The notes below the pieces were generated by a model. It saw only the letters and a program-made list of their open reading frames with translations, ran no database searches and was not told the DNA's origin. 55,352 bases of DNA from Burkholderia sp. IMCC1007 (GTDB taxonomy: Bacteria > Pseudomonadota > Gammaproteobacteria > Burkholderiales > Burkholderiaceae): contig NZ_JAPVQY010000054.1 of assembly GCF_027257875.1 (NCBI RefSeq), positions 1 to 55,352 on the forward strand, given 5' to 3'. Shown in pieces: positions 8,065 through 16,144 of this stretch. The stretch's first letter is position 1, and each line of letters starts with the position of its first letter. Both the position numbers and the translations under genes were made by a program.

Positions 8065-8451
8065 TCAGCGCCCCAGCGCCCGCGCGGTCTGGCCGCCGAT
8101 CCCGAAGTCGGTGTTCGGGATGGCCTTGATGATCACGCGTGTCGCCTGCAACGGCGCGTCGAGCACGGTCGCAGCAGCGTCGGAAAGCGCCGCAATCAAC
8201 GCGCGCTTCTGCTCGTCGGTGCGGCCGGCGATCAGGATCGCGACGATCACCGGCAACGACGGCGGCGCGCCATCGGCCGCGGTGCGGCCGCCGAGGCCGA
8301 TATGCGTCGCCGGCAATTCGGTGAGCAGCACGCGCACCGATTCGATCGGCGCGCCGATCGAATCGACGGTCGCGTTGCTGAGCCGTGCGATCAGTTCGGC
8401 CTTGCGTGCATCATCATGGGCGGCCGGCAGGAAAACTTCGAGTGTTGGCAT
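8065..8451 (-). CDS. Two-domain tautomerase-family protein in the iac locus
   Basis: This 128-residue tautomerase/MIF-superfamily protein is built from two fused 4-oxalocrotonate-tautomerase-like halves. It keeps the catalytic Pro directly after Met (MPTLEV) and repeats the fold: THIGLGG at 49-55 matches TDFGIGG at 114-120, and a second Pro (P67) starts the second half. The normal enzyme unit is about 62 residues, so this is a tandem fusion with probably only the first N-terminal Pro able to act as the general base. It lies between iacA and iacD and may process an enol/keto intermediate. That is inference, and it is not one of the nine canonical Iac proteins. Its 5' leader is the 57-bp array. 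No ribosome-binding site is obvious. Confidence 0.8.
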   Translation of the reverse strand: MPTLEVFLPAAHDDARKAELIARLSNATVDSIGAPIESVRVLLTELPATHIGLGGRTAADGAPPSLPVIVAILIAGRTDEQKRALIAALSDAAATVLDAPLQATRVIIKAIPNTDFGIGGQTARALGR

Positions 8452-8463
8452 GGTCGTCGGGAA

Positions 8464-8814
8464 AGGTGAAGGTGACTGGTTCACCGTTGCGTTGGCGGCG
8501 GTGAACCGGCGATTGCTCACAGGTGAAGGCGACCGGTTCGCCGTTGCACTGGCGGCGGTGAACCGACGGTGCTCACAGGTGAAGGTGACCGGCTCACCGT
8601 TGCACTGGCGGCGGCGAACCGACGGCCGCTCACCGGTGAACGTGACCGGTTCACCGTTGCACTCGCGGCGGCGAACCGGCAGTCGCTCACAGGTGAAGGT
8701 GACCGGCTCACCGTTGTGCTTGCGACGGCGAACCGGCGGCTGCTCACAGGTGCTCACGGGTGAAGGTGACCCGCTCACCATTGCGCTGGCGACGGCGACC
8801 CGCCGCCCGCTTAC
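8464..8814. repeat. 57-bp tandem repeat, six units, overlapping the iacD stop codon
   Basis: The units run 8464-8520, 8521-8576 (56 bp), 8577-8633, 8634-8690, 8691-8747 and 8758-8814, with an extra 10-bp AGGTGCTCAC at 8748-8757. Most units carry an inverted repeat of the form GGTGACCGGCTCACC. Each ends GCTCAC, which on the minus strand is a TGA in the phase of the iacD stop; in the last unit this is GCTTAC, the real iacD stop (TAA). The array fills the whole iacD-tautomerase spacer. Confidence 0.93.
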
Positions 8815-9311
8815 AGCAGGAAACCGATCGCGCTGAGCGCTTCGGTCGAGTCGATCAGGCGCACGACCTTCTCCGCGATCCGCATCTCGCCGTCGGCATC
8901 GACCTGCAGCTTGTGCGTGACGTCGGCCGCGAACAGCGTTGCGACGCCGCGCTTGTACGCGACGACGACCTGCGCGGACTTCAGCTCGACGATGCCGGCG
9001 CTGCCGCTCTCCAGCGTGAAGCGCGACACGGTGCGCACCGTGCGCGCCGCGTCGACGGCCGACGCCGAATAGCCCGACACCATCCGCTGCACGCGCTTCT
9101 CGCGCATGTCGTGATCGTCGAACACGTAGTTCAGCGTCGCCGCGAAGTCGGTCGCGTCGGGATCGATCGGCACCACGTAGTGGCCGGCCGGGTCCCACCG
9201 GTCGAGCCACGCGCGATAGTCGCGGCGATCCAGCATCTCGGCTTCACGCCATACGAATTCCACCGCACGGGCGAAGGTCTGCTCGGAAAGGAGGGCGTTG
9301 CGGTCGTCCAT
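8811..9311 (-). CDS. iacD: Ring-hydroxylating dioxygenase small (beta) subunit (IacD)
   Basis: This 166-residue protein is the SnoaL-fold beta subunit of a Rieske dioxygenase. The EAEMLDRRDYRAWLDRW segment near residue 21 and the YVVP strand are typical of the family. It pairs with IacC; its ATG overlaps the iacC stop by one base (TAATG), implying translational coupling. In the iac pathway the IacCD oxygenase converts a late indole-ring intermediate towards catechol. The stop codon lies inside the final unit of the 57-bp array. The family call is firm, and the Iac name follows from the complete set. Confidence 0.86.
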   Translation of the reverse strand: MDDRNALLSEQTFARAVEFVWREAEMLDRRDYRAWLDRWDPAGHYVVPIDPDATDFAATLNYVFDDHDMREKRVQRMVSGYSASAVDAARTVRTVSRFTLESGSAGIVELKSAQVVVAYKRGVATLFAADVTHKLQVDADGEMRIAEKVVRLIDSTEALSAIGFLL

Positions 9312-10594
9312 TACTGTTGCTCCATCATTTTTCGCCATTGCTGGTAGGCCTCGCGCATGCCGGTTTCGTCGGTCGCATGCGCGGTCTTTTCGCCGTTCGC
9401 GGCGGTCGTCTCGCGGTTCAGCCCGCGGTTCACGAGGATCGGCACGTCGGGGCCCGCATGCGCGCCGCGCTGCACGCGCTCCCACGCTTCCGCGTCGTCG
9501 GGGCTGCCGAAACCGAACGGCCCCTGGAAATGCTCGTGGATGCGCAGCCGTTCGCGGTTCGCTTCGTCCGGGCCGCCGTCCATCGCGAGCGCGACGTGGC
9601 GGATCTCGGTTTCGTTCGCGGAGATCGGCCGCAGCACGCGGAAGAACGCCATCGACAGCGCGAGGTTCGGGAACAGGTTCAGGTTGAAGCCGACGCCCAT
9701 CAGCGAGCGCACGATGCGACGCACCTCTTCGGACGTGTGGCGCTCGGCGAGCTTCGCCGCGAGCGGCGCGAAGCGCTCGGGCAGCGGCGCGCCGTCGTCT
9801 GCGTCGAGGTCGACCAGCTCGGGCATCAGCACCGCGAGGCTGTGGCCGTTGCCGAGCGAGCGGCAGAACGCATCGTCGCTCGTCATGAAGCTCGTGATCG
9901 CGGCGGCCGTCTCGTCGTCGATCGACTTCATCCACGACTTGTGTACCACCGGGAAGTGATAGAGGTCGGTGGTGTTCTCGAGCTGGATCTTCCAGTTGCC
10001 CTTGAACTTGAACTTGTGCTCGCCATTCGCCTTGATCGGGTAGCCGGCACCCTGTTTCATGAACAGGTCGATCCACGGCTTCGCGCCGCCGAGGAAATCC
10101 GCGAGCGGTTCGATGTCGTCGTTGAAGCTCGCGAAGATCAGCCCCTGGTACACGCCCACGCGCAGCTTCACGAGCGGCAGGTCGCCTTTCTCGCACACGC
10201 CTTCGTAGCCGTCGCCGTACGGCAGCGCGCGCAGCGTGCCGTCGAGCGCGTACGACCAGCTGTGGTACGGGCACGTGAAGCCCTTCGCATTGCCCTTGTG
10301 CGATTCGCACACGGTCGCGCCGCGATGGCGGCAGCGGTTCTGCAGCACGTTGATTTCGCCGGTCTTGTCGCGCACGACGATCACCGGCTGGCGGCCGATC
10401 GTCGTCGTGATGAAGTCGCCCGGCTTCGGCAGCTCGCTCTCGTGCGCGACCCAGATCCAGGTGCGGTAGAAGATGCGCTCGAGCTCGGCTTCGAACAGCG
10501 CCGGGTCGTGATACATCGCGGGCGCGATGCGGTCGGGCTGCGCGAAGCCATGCAACGCGCGGGTATCGATCGTCTGGTAGGAAGTGTCGCTCAT
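9311..10594 (-). CDS. iacC: Rieske ring-hydroxylating dioxygenase large (alpha) subunit (IacC)
   Basis: This 427-residue dioxygenase alpha subunit has a Rieske [2Fe-2S] centre ligated by C88/H90 and C108/H111 (CRH then CPYH). The mononuclear iron site shows NTTDLYHFPVVHK, giving H213 and H218 plus the bridging D210. It is the catalytic component paired with IacD and supplied with electrons by the IacF reductase at 11910-12899. It is the first gene of the iacCD operon, divergent from a LysR regulator across 141 bp. The length is normal for the family. Confidence 0.9.
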   Translation of the reverse strand: MSDTSYQTIDTRALHGFAQPDRIAPAMYHDPALFEAELERIFYRTWIWVAHESELPKPGDFITTTIGRQPVIVVRDKTGEINVLQNRCRHRGATVCESHKGNAKGFTCPYHSWSYALDGTLRALPYGDGYEGVCEKGDLPLVKLRVGVYQGLIFASFNDDIEPLADFLGGAKPWIDLFMKQGAGYPIKANGEHKFKFKGNWKIQLENTTDLYHFPVVHKSWMKSIDDETAAAITSFMTSDDAFCRSLGNGHSLAVLMPELVDLDADDGAPLPERFAPLAAKLAERHTSEEVRRIVRSLMGVGFNLNLFPNLALSMAFFRVLRPISANETEIRHVALAMDGGPDEANRERLRIHEHFQGPFGFGSPDDAEAWERVQRGAHAGPDVPILVNRGLNRETTAANGEKTAHATDETGMREAYQQWRKMMEQQ

Positions 10595-10685
10595 CGTCGT
10601 CGTGGGGAAAGAGTCGCGAAACCGGGCTGCGCTCTGTGTGCAGCGTCGGGAGACCAGTCTCGTCTTCTGCTACATATCCGTCAAA

Positions 10686-10707
10686 TTGATCTAAAATTGC
10701 CAATCAA
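10686..10707. promoter_or_regulatory. LysR-type dyad between iacC and the LysR gene
   Basis: TTGAT at 10686-10690 and ATCAA at 10703-10707 form an inverted repeat with a 12-bp spacer in an AT-rich island of the 141-bp divergent region (10595-10735), where a LysR activator would be expected to bind. AATCAAAT at 10702-10709 recurs upstream of iacF. Confidence 0.5.
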
Positions 10708-10735
10708 ATAAATGCGGCAAATGATGGAGGTCACG

Positions 10736-11653
10736 ATGACATCGGTCGATCATCTCGATCTGAACCTGTTGCGGGTGTTCCAGGCGATCGTCGAGGAACG
10801 CAGCCTGACCAAGGCCGGCGAGCGGCTTGCGCTGTCGCAGCCTGCCGTCAGTTATTCGCTCGGGCGACTGCGCACGCTGTTCGACGACCCGCTGTTCGTG
10901 CGCACGCGCGCGGGCATGCAGCCGACGCCGGTCGCGCTCGAACTCGCGGGCATCGTCGGCAAGGCGCTCGACATGGTGCGCGTCGCGCTGCGCTACGCGG
11001 AGCGGTTCGATCCGGCCACCAGCACGCGCACGTTCCGGCTGTCGCTGTCGGATGCCGGCGAGATGGCGTACCTGCCGGCGATCTGCCAGGCGCTGCGCGA
11101 GCGCGCGCCGCGCGTGACGCTCAGCGTGCAGCCGCTGCCGGTGGAGGAGATCGAGGAAGCGCTGCGCGCGAGCCGGCTCGACTTCGCGATCGGCAACCTG
11201 CCGGAGCTGATGCCGCGCACGCGCCACCAGGTGCTGTTCGAGGAAACCTACGTGTGCATGACGGGGCGCCGGCGCGGGCTGCCGACCGCCGCCGCGCTGA
11301 GCCTCGAGCAGTTCGTGCGCGCCGCGCACGTCAACGTGAAATCGGTCGAGCACAGCCACCACGCGCTCGACGACGCGTTGCGCGCGCAGGGCGTGGGCCG
11401 CAACATCGCGCTCGAGGTGCCGCACTTCGTCGCGCTGCCGAGCGTGCTGTCGGTCACCGATCTGTATGCGACGCTGCCGAAGCGGCTCGCGCAGATCCTG
11501 AACCGCGACAACGCGTTCCGGCTGTACGACCTGCCGGTCACGCTGCCGCCGGCGCCGGTGACGATGCACTGGCACGAGCACTTCCACGAGGACGAAGGCA
11601 ACGCGTGGATGCGCGCGCTGCTCGCCGAGATCGTCGAGCGGTTCGATGCGTGA
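10736..11653 (+). CDS. LysR-type regulator divergent from iacCD
   Basis: This 305-residue LysR regulator has an N-terminal winged HTH (about 5-64, DLNLLRVFQAIVEERSLTKA then SQPAVSYSLGRLR) and a periplasmic-binding-protein-like effector domain. The sequence style is that of the NahR/NodD/PcaQ-like branch, which usually answers to aromatic acids. Two ATGs upstream (10712, 10721) are in frame, but GGAGG at 10726-10730 sits five bases before the ATG at 10736, which settles the start. Divergence from iacC suggests it activates iacCD, and probably iacF, in response to indoleacetate or an intermediate; that is inference. It would be the second regulatory layer besides the two-component pair. Confidence 0.88.
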   Translation: MTSVDHLDLNLLRVFQAIVEERSLTKAGERLALSQPAVSYSLGRLRTLFDDPLFVRTRAGMQPTPVALELAGIVGKALDMVRVALRYAERFDPATSTRTFRLSLSDAGEMAYLPAICQALRERAPRVTLSVQPLPVEEIEEALRASRLDFAIGNLPELMPRTRHQVLFEETYVCMTGRRRGLPTAAALSLEQFVRAAHVNVKSVEHSHHALDDALRAQGVGRNIALEVPHFVALPSVLSVTDLYATLPKRLAQILNRDNAFRLYDLPVTLPPAPVTMHWHEHFHEDEGNAWMRALLAEIVERFDA

Positions 11654-11719
11654 TGGCGGCGCGCGCCGAGCTGTGTCAGGCGCGCGCGTGGGGGAACGTC
11701 AGTACGCCAATGCATTTGC

Positions 11720-11914
11720 GCATCAGCGCATCAGCGTACTAAAGCACCAGCGCACCACGCACCAGGGGCATCAGCGTACCAACGCATCAGCGCACGGACG
11801 CACCGATGCACCGACGCACCGACGCACCGACGCACCGACGCACCGACGCACCGACGAAGCACCGACGTACCAGCGCATCAGCGCATCAGCGCATCAGCGC
11901 ATCAACGCATCAGA
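11720..11914. repeat. 8-bp tandem arrays (GCATCAGC and GCACCGAC) overlapping the iacF stop
   Basis: Two related 8-mers are mixed: GCATCAGC near 11720-11735 and 11875-11914, and seven to eight GCACCGAC units at 11800-11855, with degenerate copies between. The array fills the convergent spacer between the LysR gene and iacF. The last unit (GCATCAGA, 11907-11914) contains the iacF stop codon, read as TGA on the minus strand. Confidence 0.92.
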
Positions 11915-12899
11915 GATCGAGCACGAGCACCGCCGAACGCGCGCGCGACACGCAGCAGCAGATCACCGTGTTGCTCGCGCGTTCGGCCTTGCTCAGGCAA
12001 TGGTCGCGATGATCGGGCTCGCCGTCGATCACTGGCACCATGCAGGTGCCGCACACGCCTTCGCCGCATGACGTATCGACTTCGACGCCGATGCGCGCGA
12101 GCGCGTCGACGATCGACGTGTCGGGCGTCACGCGTACCGATTGGCCGCTGCGCTGCAGGCGCACTTCGAAACCGTCGGCCGGGCTCGCGCCGGCTTCGGC
12201 ACTGCTTGCAACCGCGGCAACGGGTTCTGCCGCGAAGCGTTCGAGATGAATCGCGTCTTCCGGGATTCGCTTGGCCGCTGCTGCGACGACTGCATCCATG
12301 AACGGCCCGGGGCCGCACGTATAGACATGCGCTTGCAGATCGATCGACTCGATGCAGCGGCCGAGTTCGGCCACGAGCGCATCCGGCTCGACGCCGTAGT
12401 GGAACGTCACGTGCGACGCGAACGGTTCGGCCGACAGTTCGTCGACGAACGCCGCGTGATCGCGGCTGCGCGCGAAATAGTGCAGCCGATAACGCGCGCC
12501 GCGCTGGTGCAGCGCGTACGCCATCGACAGCAGCGGCGTGATGCCGATGCCGGCTGCGATCAGCACATGCTCGCTCGCGTCATCGGTCAGACGAAACAGG
12601 TTGCGTGGCGTCCCGATCGACAATTCGGCGCCGACGCTCACGTCGTCGTGCAGCGAACGCGAGCCGCCGCGCGACTGCGTTTCCTTCTTCACCGCGAACA
12701 GATAACTGCCGCGCTCGTCGGGGTTACCGCACAGCGAATATTGCCGCGTGACGCCGGACGGCGCGGTGACGTCGATATGGGCGCCCGGTTCGTACGCGTC
12801 GAACGGCTGGCCGTCGACGCGCGAGACCCGGAAGCAGCGGATGTCCTGCGCCGCGTCGATCAGCGCGTCGATCCGGACCTGGTGGCGGTTCGCTTGCAT
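11910..12899 (-). CDS. iacF: FMN/[2Fe-2S] oxidoreductase of the IacCD dioxygenase (IacF)
   Basis: This 329-residue reductase is of the phthalate-dioxygenase-reductase type. It has an FMN-binding barrel with RQYSLCG (52-58), an NAD domain with AAGIGITPLLSM (115-126) and CGPGPFM (195-201), and a C-terminal plant-type ferredoxin with C278, C283 and C286 plus a fourth Cys within ICCCVSRA (314-316). It passes electrons from NADH to the Rieske oxygenase. The ATG at 12897-12899 begins the family N-terminus. It is unusual in standing apart from iacCD, on the same strand but with the LysR gene between them. The C-terminus ends normally (VLDL) right against the repeat array. Confidence 0.88.
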   Translation of the reverse strand: MQANRHQVRIDALIDAAQDIRCFRVSRVDGQPFDAYEPGAHIDVTAPSGVTRQYSLCGNPDERGSYLFAVKKETQSRGGSRSLHDDVSVGAELSIGTPRNLFRLTDDASEHVLIAAGIGITPLLSMAYALHQRGARYRLHYFARSRDHAAFVDELSAEPFASHVTFHYGVEPDALVAELGRCIESIDLQAHVYTCGPGPFMDAVVAAAAKRIPEDAIHLERFAAEPVAAVASSAEAGASPADGFEVRLQRSGQSVRVTPDTSIVDALARIGVEVDTSCGEGVCGTCMVPVIDGEPDHRDHCLSKAERASNTVICCCVSRARSAVLVLDL

Positions 12900-12982
12900 G
12901 GGAAATTCCGTGGGGTAGAGGAACGCGGCGCGGCAGAGCACCGCGCCGTCATGCAGTCGAGAATAGGGATGGGCATCGCATA

Positions 12983-12990
12983 AATCAAAT
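12983..12990. promoter_or_regulatory. AATCAAAT motif upstream of iacF
   Basis: The octamer AATCAAAT is identical to that in the iacC/LysR spacer (10702-10709). Here it is followed by CGATT and flanked by ATCGC (12974-12978) and GCGAT (13001-13005), in the only AT-rich patch upstream of iacF. It is a candidate shared operator. Confidence 0.4.
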
Positions 12991-13036
12991 CGATTAAAAA
13001 GCGATACCTGAATCAGTGGAATGGATAATTGTCGGG

Positions 13037-13120
13037 CGCTCGCCGCTCGCCGCTCGCCGCTCGCCGCTCGCCGCTCGCCGCTCGCGGCTCGGCGCTCGGC
13101 GCTCGGCGCTCGGCGCTCAA
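13037..13120. repeat. 7-bp tandem repeat, 12 copies (CGCTCGC / CGCTCGG)
   Basis: Seven CGCTCGC units are followed by one GGCTCGG, three CGCTCGG and CGCTCAA, the last containing the MFS gene stop codon (minus strand). The array lies between that stop and the iacF promoter area. Confidence 0.94.
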
Positions 13121-14514
13121 CGCACGGCGACCGCCTCGCCAGCCCCGGCGGCCTGCGGCGCCGCGGCCGACGCATGACCGCGTTCGCGCTCGAGGCTGCG
13201 GCGATAGTGGCGGCAGCCGACGGCGAGCAGCAGCGCGGCGAGCGTCGCCGCCGCGACGTTGACGATCGACATCGAGTGACCGACCGCGGCCGGCACGCCG
13301 AACACGCGATCGGTGAACAGCGCGACGACGGTCGTGCCGATCCCGAGTGCGATCAGGTTCGACACGAGCAGGAACAGCGCGGAGATCTGCGCGCGCATCT
13401 GGTTCGGCGCGAGCGTCTGCATTGCGGCGGTCGACGTCGGCATCGGGAACGACGCGAAGAACATCGCGACGACCAGCATCGCGAGCGACGCCGGCAGGCT
13501 GTCGAGCTGCGTGAAGAGCGTCGCGGGAATCACCATGCACGCGGCGCCGATCGCGCCGGCACGCATCGGCGCATCGCCGCGGCCGCGCCGCAGCAGCCAG
13601 TCGTTGAGCCAGCCGCCGCAGAACACGCCGGCGGTGTTCGCGACCAGCAGCACGATGCCGAGCGTGTAGCCGGCTTCGACGGCCGTCATCCCGAAGCGGC
13701 GGATATAGAACGCGGGCGTCCAGCTCAGCAGGCAGTACAGCGTCATCGCGTAGAACGAGAAGCCGAGGTAATGGCACGCGAAGGTCGCGCGATGCGTGCC
13801 GACGAAGCGCAGCGAATCGCGTATCGACACGCGCCGCACGGCGCCCGAGCGATCCTGCGCGAGCCCCTTGCGCTGCGGGTCGCGCACGGTCGCGGCGAAC
13901 AGCAGCGCGACGAGGATGCCCGGCAGCCCGACGATCAGGAACGTGACCTGCCACGCATGCACCTGCCCGACGACCGGCAGCGTGAACGCGCTCGCATGCT
14001 TGAGCAACGCGATCACGTAGCCGCCGATCAGGAACGCGATGCCGCCGCCGATGAACGAGCCGAGCGAATACACGGCGATCGCGCGCCCGAGCTTCTCCTT
14101 CGGGAAGTAGTCGGCGAGCATCGAATATGCGCCGGGCGACAGCGCGGCCTCGCCGACGCCGACGCCCATCCGCGCGATGAACATCTGCACGAAGTGCTGG
14201 CTCAACCCGCACGCGGCGGTTGCGACGCTCCACAGCGCGATGCCGAGCGAGATGATGCGCGGGCGCGCATAGCGGTCGGCGAGATACGCGACGGGCAGCC
14301 CCATCACCGCATAGAACAGCGAAAACGCGAAGCCGTTGAGCAGGCTGAACTGCGTATCGGACAGGTGCAGGTCGCGCTTGATCGGTTCGATCATCAGCAC
14401 GAGGACCTGGCGGTCGACGAACGAAAAGATGTACGCGAGCATGCAGATGACGACGACATACCATTCGTACGTATAGCGCTTGCCGTCGGCAGCGCGGGCC
14501 GTGGATGCGGACAT
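13117..14514 (-). CDS. MFS transporter (spinster/anion:cation-symporter-like) at the edge of the iac locus
   Basis: This 465-residue major facilitator has about 12 membrane segments. The N-terminus YEWYVVVICMLAYIFSFVDR is the familiar first segment of the ACS/spinster-like MFS group, followed by the loop 2-3 motif LADRYARPR. A segment with GVGEAALSPGAYSMLADYF (segment 4) is typical of organic-anion carriers. The start was placed at the ATG at 14512-14514 with TGGAGA ahead; upstream frame residues lack homology. It could import indoleacetate, since iac loci often carry an MFS gene, or serve the porin next to it. The substrate is not determinable here. Confidence 0.82.
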   Translation of the reverse strand: MSASTARAADGKRYTYEWYVVVICMLAYIFSFVDRQVLVLMIEPIKRDLHLSDTQFSLLNGFAFSLFYAVMGLPVAYLADRYARPRIISLGIALWSVATAACGLSQHFVQMFIARMGVGVGEAALSPGAYSMLADYFPKEKLGRAIAVYSLGSFIGGGIAFLIGGYVIALLKHASAFTLPVVGQVHAWQVTFLIVGLPGILVALLFAATVRDPQRKGLAQDRSGAVRRVSIRDSLRFVGTHRATFACHYLGFSFYAMTLYCLLSWTPAFYIRRFGMTAVEAGYTLGIVLLVANTAGVFCGGWLNDWLLRRGRGDAPMRAGAIGAACMVIPATLFTQLDSLPASLAMLVVAMFFASFPMPTSTAAMQTLAPNQMRAQISALFLLVSNLIALGIGTTVVALFTDRVFGVPAAVGHSMSIVNVAAATLAALLLAVGCRHYRRSLERERGHASAAAPQAAGAGEAVAVR

Positions 14515-14767
14515 GCGGGTTCTCCAGGAGCGGGCGGTGGAAATGCGCGGCATCGGCCTCGCGGGCCGGGCGCCGTCGCGGCGCGAAAGCGTGCGGATGA
14601 CACGATCGGAAACGCAGCGTAGTCGGCCAATTTCTGCCGCCACAGCCGGAGTGACAGCCGCGCCACACGGACATTTACCCACCCCGGTAAAGAAAACACC
14701 GAGGCCGTGCGCGCAGGGCGCCGCGCAGCGCGCGTGCGGCGGGGCGCGCGCGCATCATGCGGCCCAT

Positions 14768-14782
14768 CTATAAGCGTTATAG
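14768..14782. promoter_or_regulatory. 15-bp perfect palindrome in the MFS / porin divergent region
   Basis: CTATAAGCGTTATAG (arms CTATAA/TTATAG, 3-bp centre) lies in the 410-bp divergent spacer 14515-14924. It has the size and symmetry of a LysR-type box. A related element sharing the TTATAG half lies at 22826-22840 beside another LysR gene. Confidence 0.5.
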
Positions 14783-14842
14783 AGCGCATTGCGTCGACGT
14801 CCGAAATTGTCGTTCCTAGACTCGGGCCGTTTTTGATCGGCA

Positions 14843-14866
14843 GCGTTCGCGTCCGAAAGCGAACGC
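14843..14866 (+). promoter_or_regulatory. Hairpin in the porin leader
   Basis: GCGTTCGC (14843-14850) and GCGAACGC (14859-14866) form an 8-bp stem with an 8-base loop about 60 bp before the porin ATG. There is no U-tract, so it is more likely leader structure or an operator than a terminator. Confidence 0.35.
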
Positions 14867-14924
14867 GCTTCACAACGAACGGCGCGATGCCGATGGGCGC
14901 CGCAATTTCTACGGGACGACGCAG

Positions 14925-16064
14925 ATGAACCATCCGAACGGGCGAGCCGACCGGCTTGCTGTACCGCTTGCCACGCTTGCCACGCTTGCCGCCGCGCTGC
15001 TGGCGTGTGCCGCGCAGCCGGCCTTCGCACAATCGAGCGTGACGCTCTACGGCCGCATCGACACCGCAATCGAATACGCGAACGCCGGGCCGAACCACGT
15101 GGCGCGCGTGGGCAGCGGCAACCTGTGGGCGTCGCAGTGGGGGTTGAAGGGCGTCGAGGATCTCGGCGGCGGCTACGCGACGATCTTCAAGCTCGAGGAC
15201 GGCTTCAACGCGGCGAGCGGCGCGCTGTCGAACAGCAGCGCGCTGTTCGGCCGCGAGGCATGGGTCGGCATCACCGGCCCGTTCGGCGGCGTGCAATTCG
15301 GCGAGCTCTACACGATCCTGCATACGACGCTCGTCACGTACAGCCTGCCCGGCCTCGGCGCGGGGCTCGCATGGGGCAATGCGACGAACAACTTCGTCGG
15401 CCCCGCGTTTCTGCGCGTGCGCAACTCGATGCGTTACACGTCGCCGCGCTATGCGGGCTTCATGCTGCGCGCGATGGCCGCGCGCGGCACCAACGGCGCG
15501 GGCGGCCAGCCGGCGACGCTCGGCGACACGTACGGCGCGGGCATCAACTACGTGCGCGGCGGATTGTCGGTCGACGTCGACTACATGCAGCAGAAGTTCA
15601 GCCCGGTGGCGGCGTCCGCGCTCGGCGCCACGAGCACGGCCGCGAACGGCAACTACGCGCTCGGTGCGATCTCGTACGACTTCAATGTCGTGAAGGTCGC
15701 CGCGCTGTACCTGCGCCATCGCGGCGGCCCGGATGTGGCGACCGCGATCGACAGCCAGAGCGCGTATCCGCACAGCGACATCATGGAACTCAGCGCGACG
15801 GTGCCGATCGGGCGCGCGTCGCTGCTGCTGAGCGTCGGCCATTACCGGAAAGTCGCCGACAGCGACGGCAACGCCGATTCGTACGGCATCCGCTTCGACT
15901 ATCCGCTGTCGAAGCGCACGGTGCTGTACACGGGCGCCGCGATGGTGCGCAACGGCGCGCATGCACGCTTCGTCGTCAACGGCGCGGCCGGTGGCGGTGT
16001 CGCGGTCGCCAAGCCGGGCGCGACTGCGAGTTCGCTCGTCGCGGGCATCCTCACGTCGTTCTGA
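14925..16064 (+). CDS. Gram-negative trimeric porin (OmpC/DM13-like)
   Basis: This 379-residue outer-membrane porin of the beta-proteobacterial type has a signal peptide ending AFA at about residue 35. The mature N-terminus QSSVTLYGRIDTAIEY is diagnostic. Alternating beta-strand patterns fill the rest, including SRYAG/LSKRTVLYT-like strands, and the chain ends in Phe as required for BAM recognition. It forms a general or substrate-biased diffusion pore. The signal peptide carries three 9-bp CTTGCCACG repeats. Divergent from the MFS gene, it may form an uptake pair with it. Confidence 0.9.
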   Translation: MNHPNGRADRLAVPLATLATLAAALLACAAQPAFAQSSVTLYGRIDTAIEYANAGPNHVARVGSGNLWASQWGLKGVEDLGGGYATIFKLEDGFNAASGALSNSSALFGREAWVGITGPFGGVQFGELYTILHTTLVTYSLPGLGAGLAWGNATNNFVGPAFLRVRNSMRYTSPRYAGFMLRAMAARGTNGAGGQPATLGDTYGAGINYVRGGLSVDVDYMQQKFSPVAASALGATSTAANGNYALGAISYDFNVVKVAALYLRHRGGPDVATAIDSQSAYPHSDIMELSATVPIGRASLLLSVGHYRKVADSDGNADSYGIRFDYPLSKRTVLYTGAAMVRNGAHARFVVNGAAGGGVAVAKPGATASSLVAGILTSF

Positions 16065-16090
16065 CCGTTGCGGCCGACTCACCCCAGCGC

Positions 16091-16138
16091 CCATGCTCGT
16101 GCCCGTGCCCGTGCCCGTGCCCATGCCCGCGCCCGCTC
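16091..16138. repeat. 6-bp tandem repeat, 8 degenerate copies (CCGTGC)
   Basis: Eight 6-mers related to CCGTGC fill the short convergent spacer between the porin and the LysR gene whose stop lies at 16145. No other structure was seen in this 80-bp gap. Confidence 0.8.
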
Positions 16139-16144
16139 GCACGG

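Noticed and set aside
13117..14514. Naming the MFS gene as the indoleacetate importer.
   Set aside because: Position is suggestive only; a porin is divergent from it and the sequence does not define the substrate.
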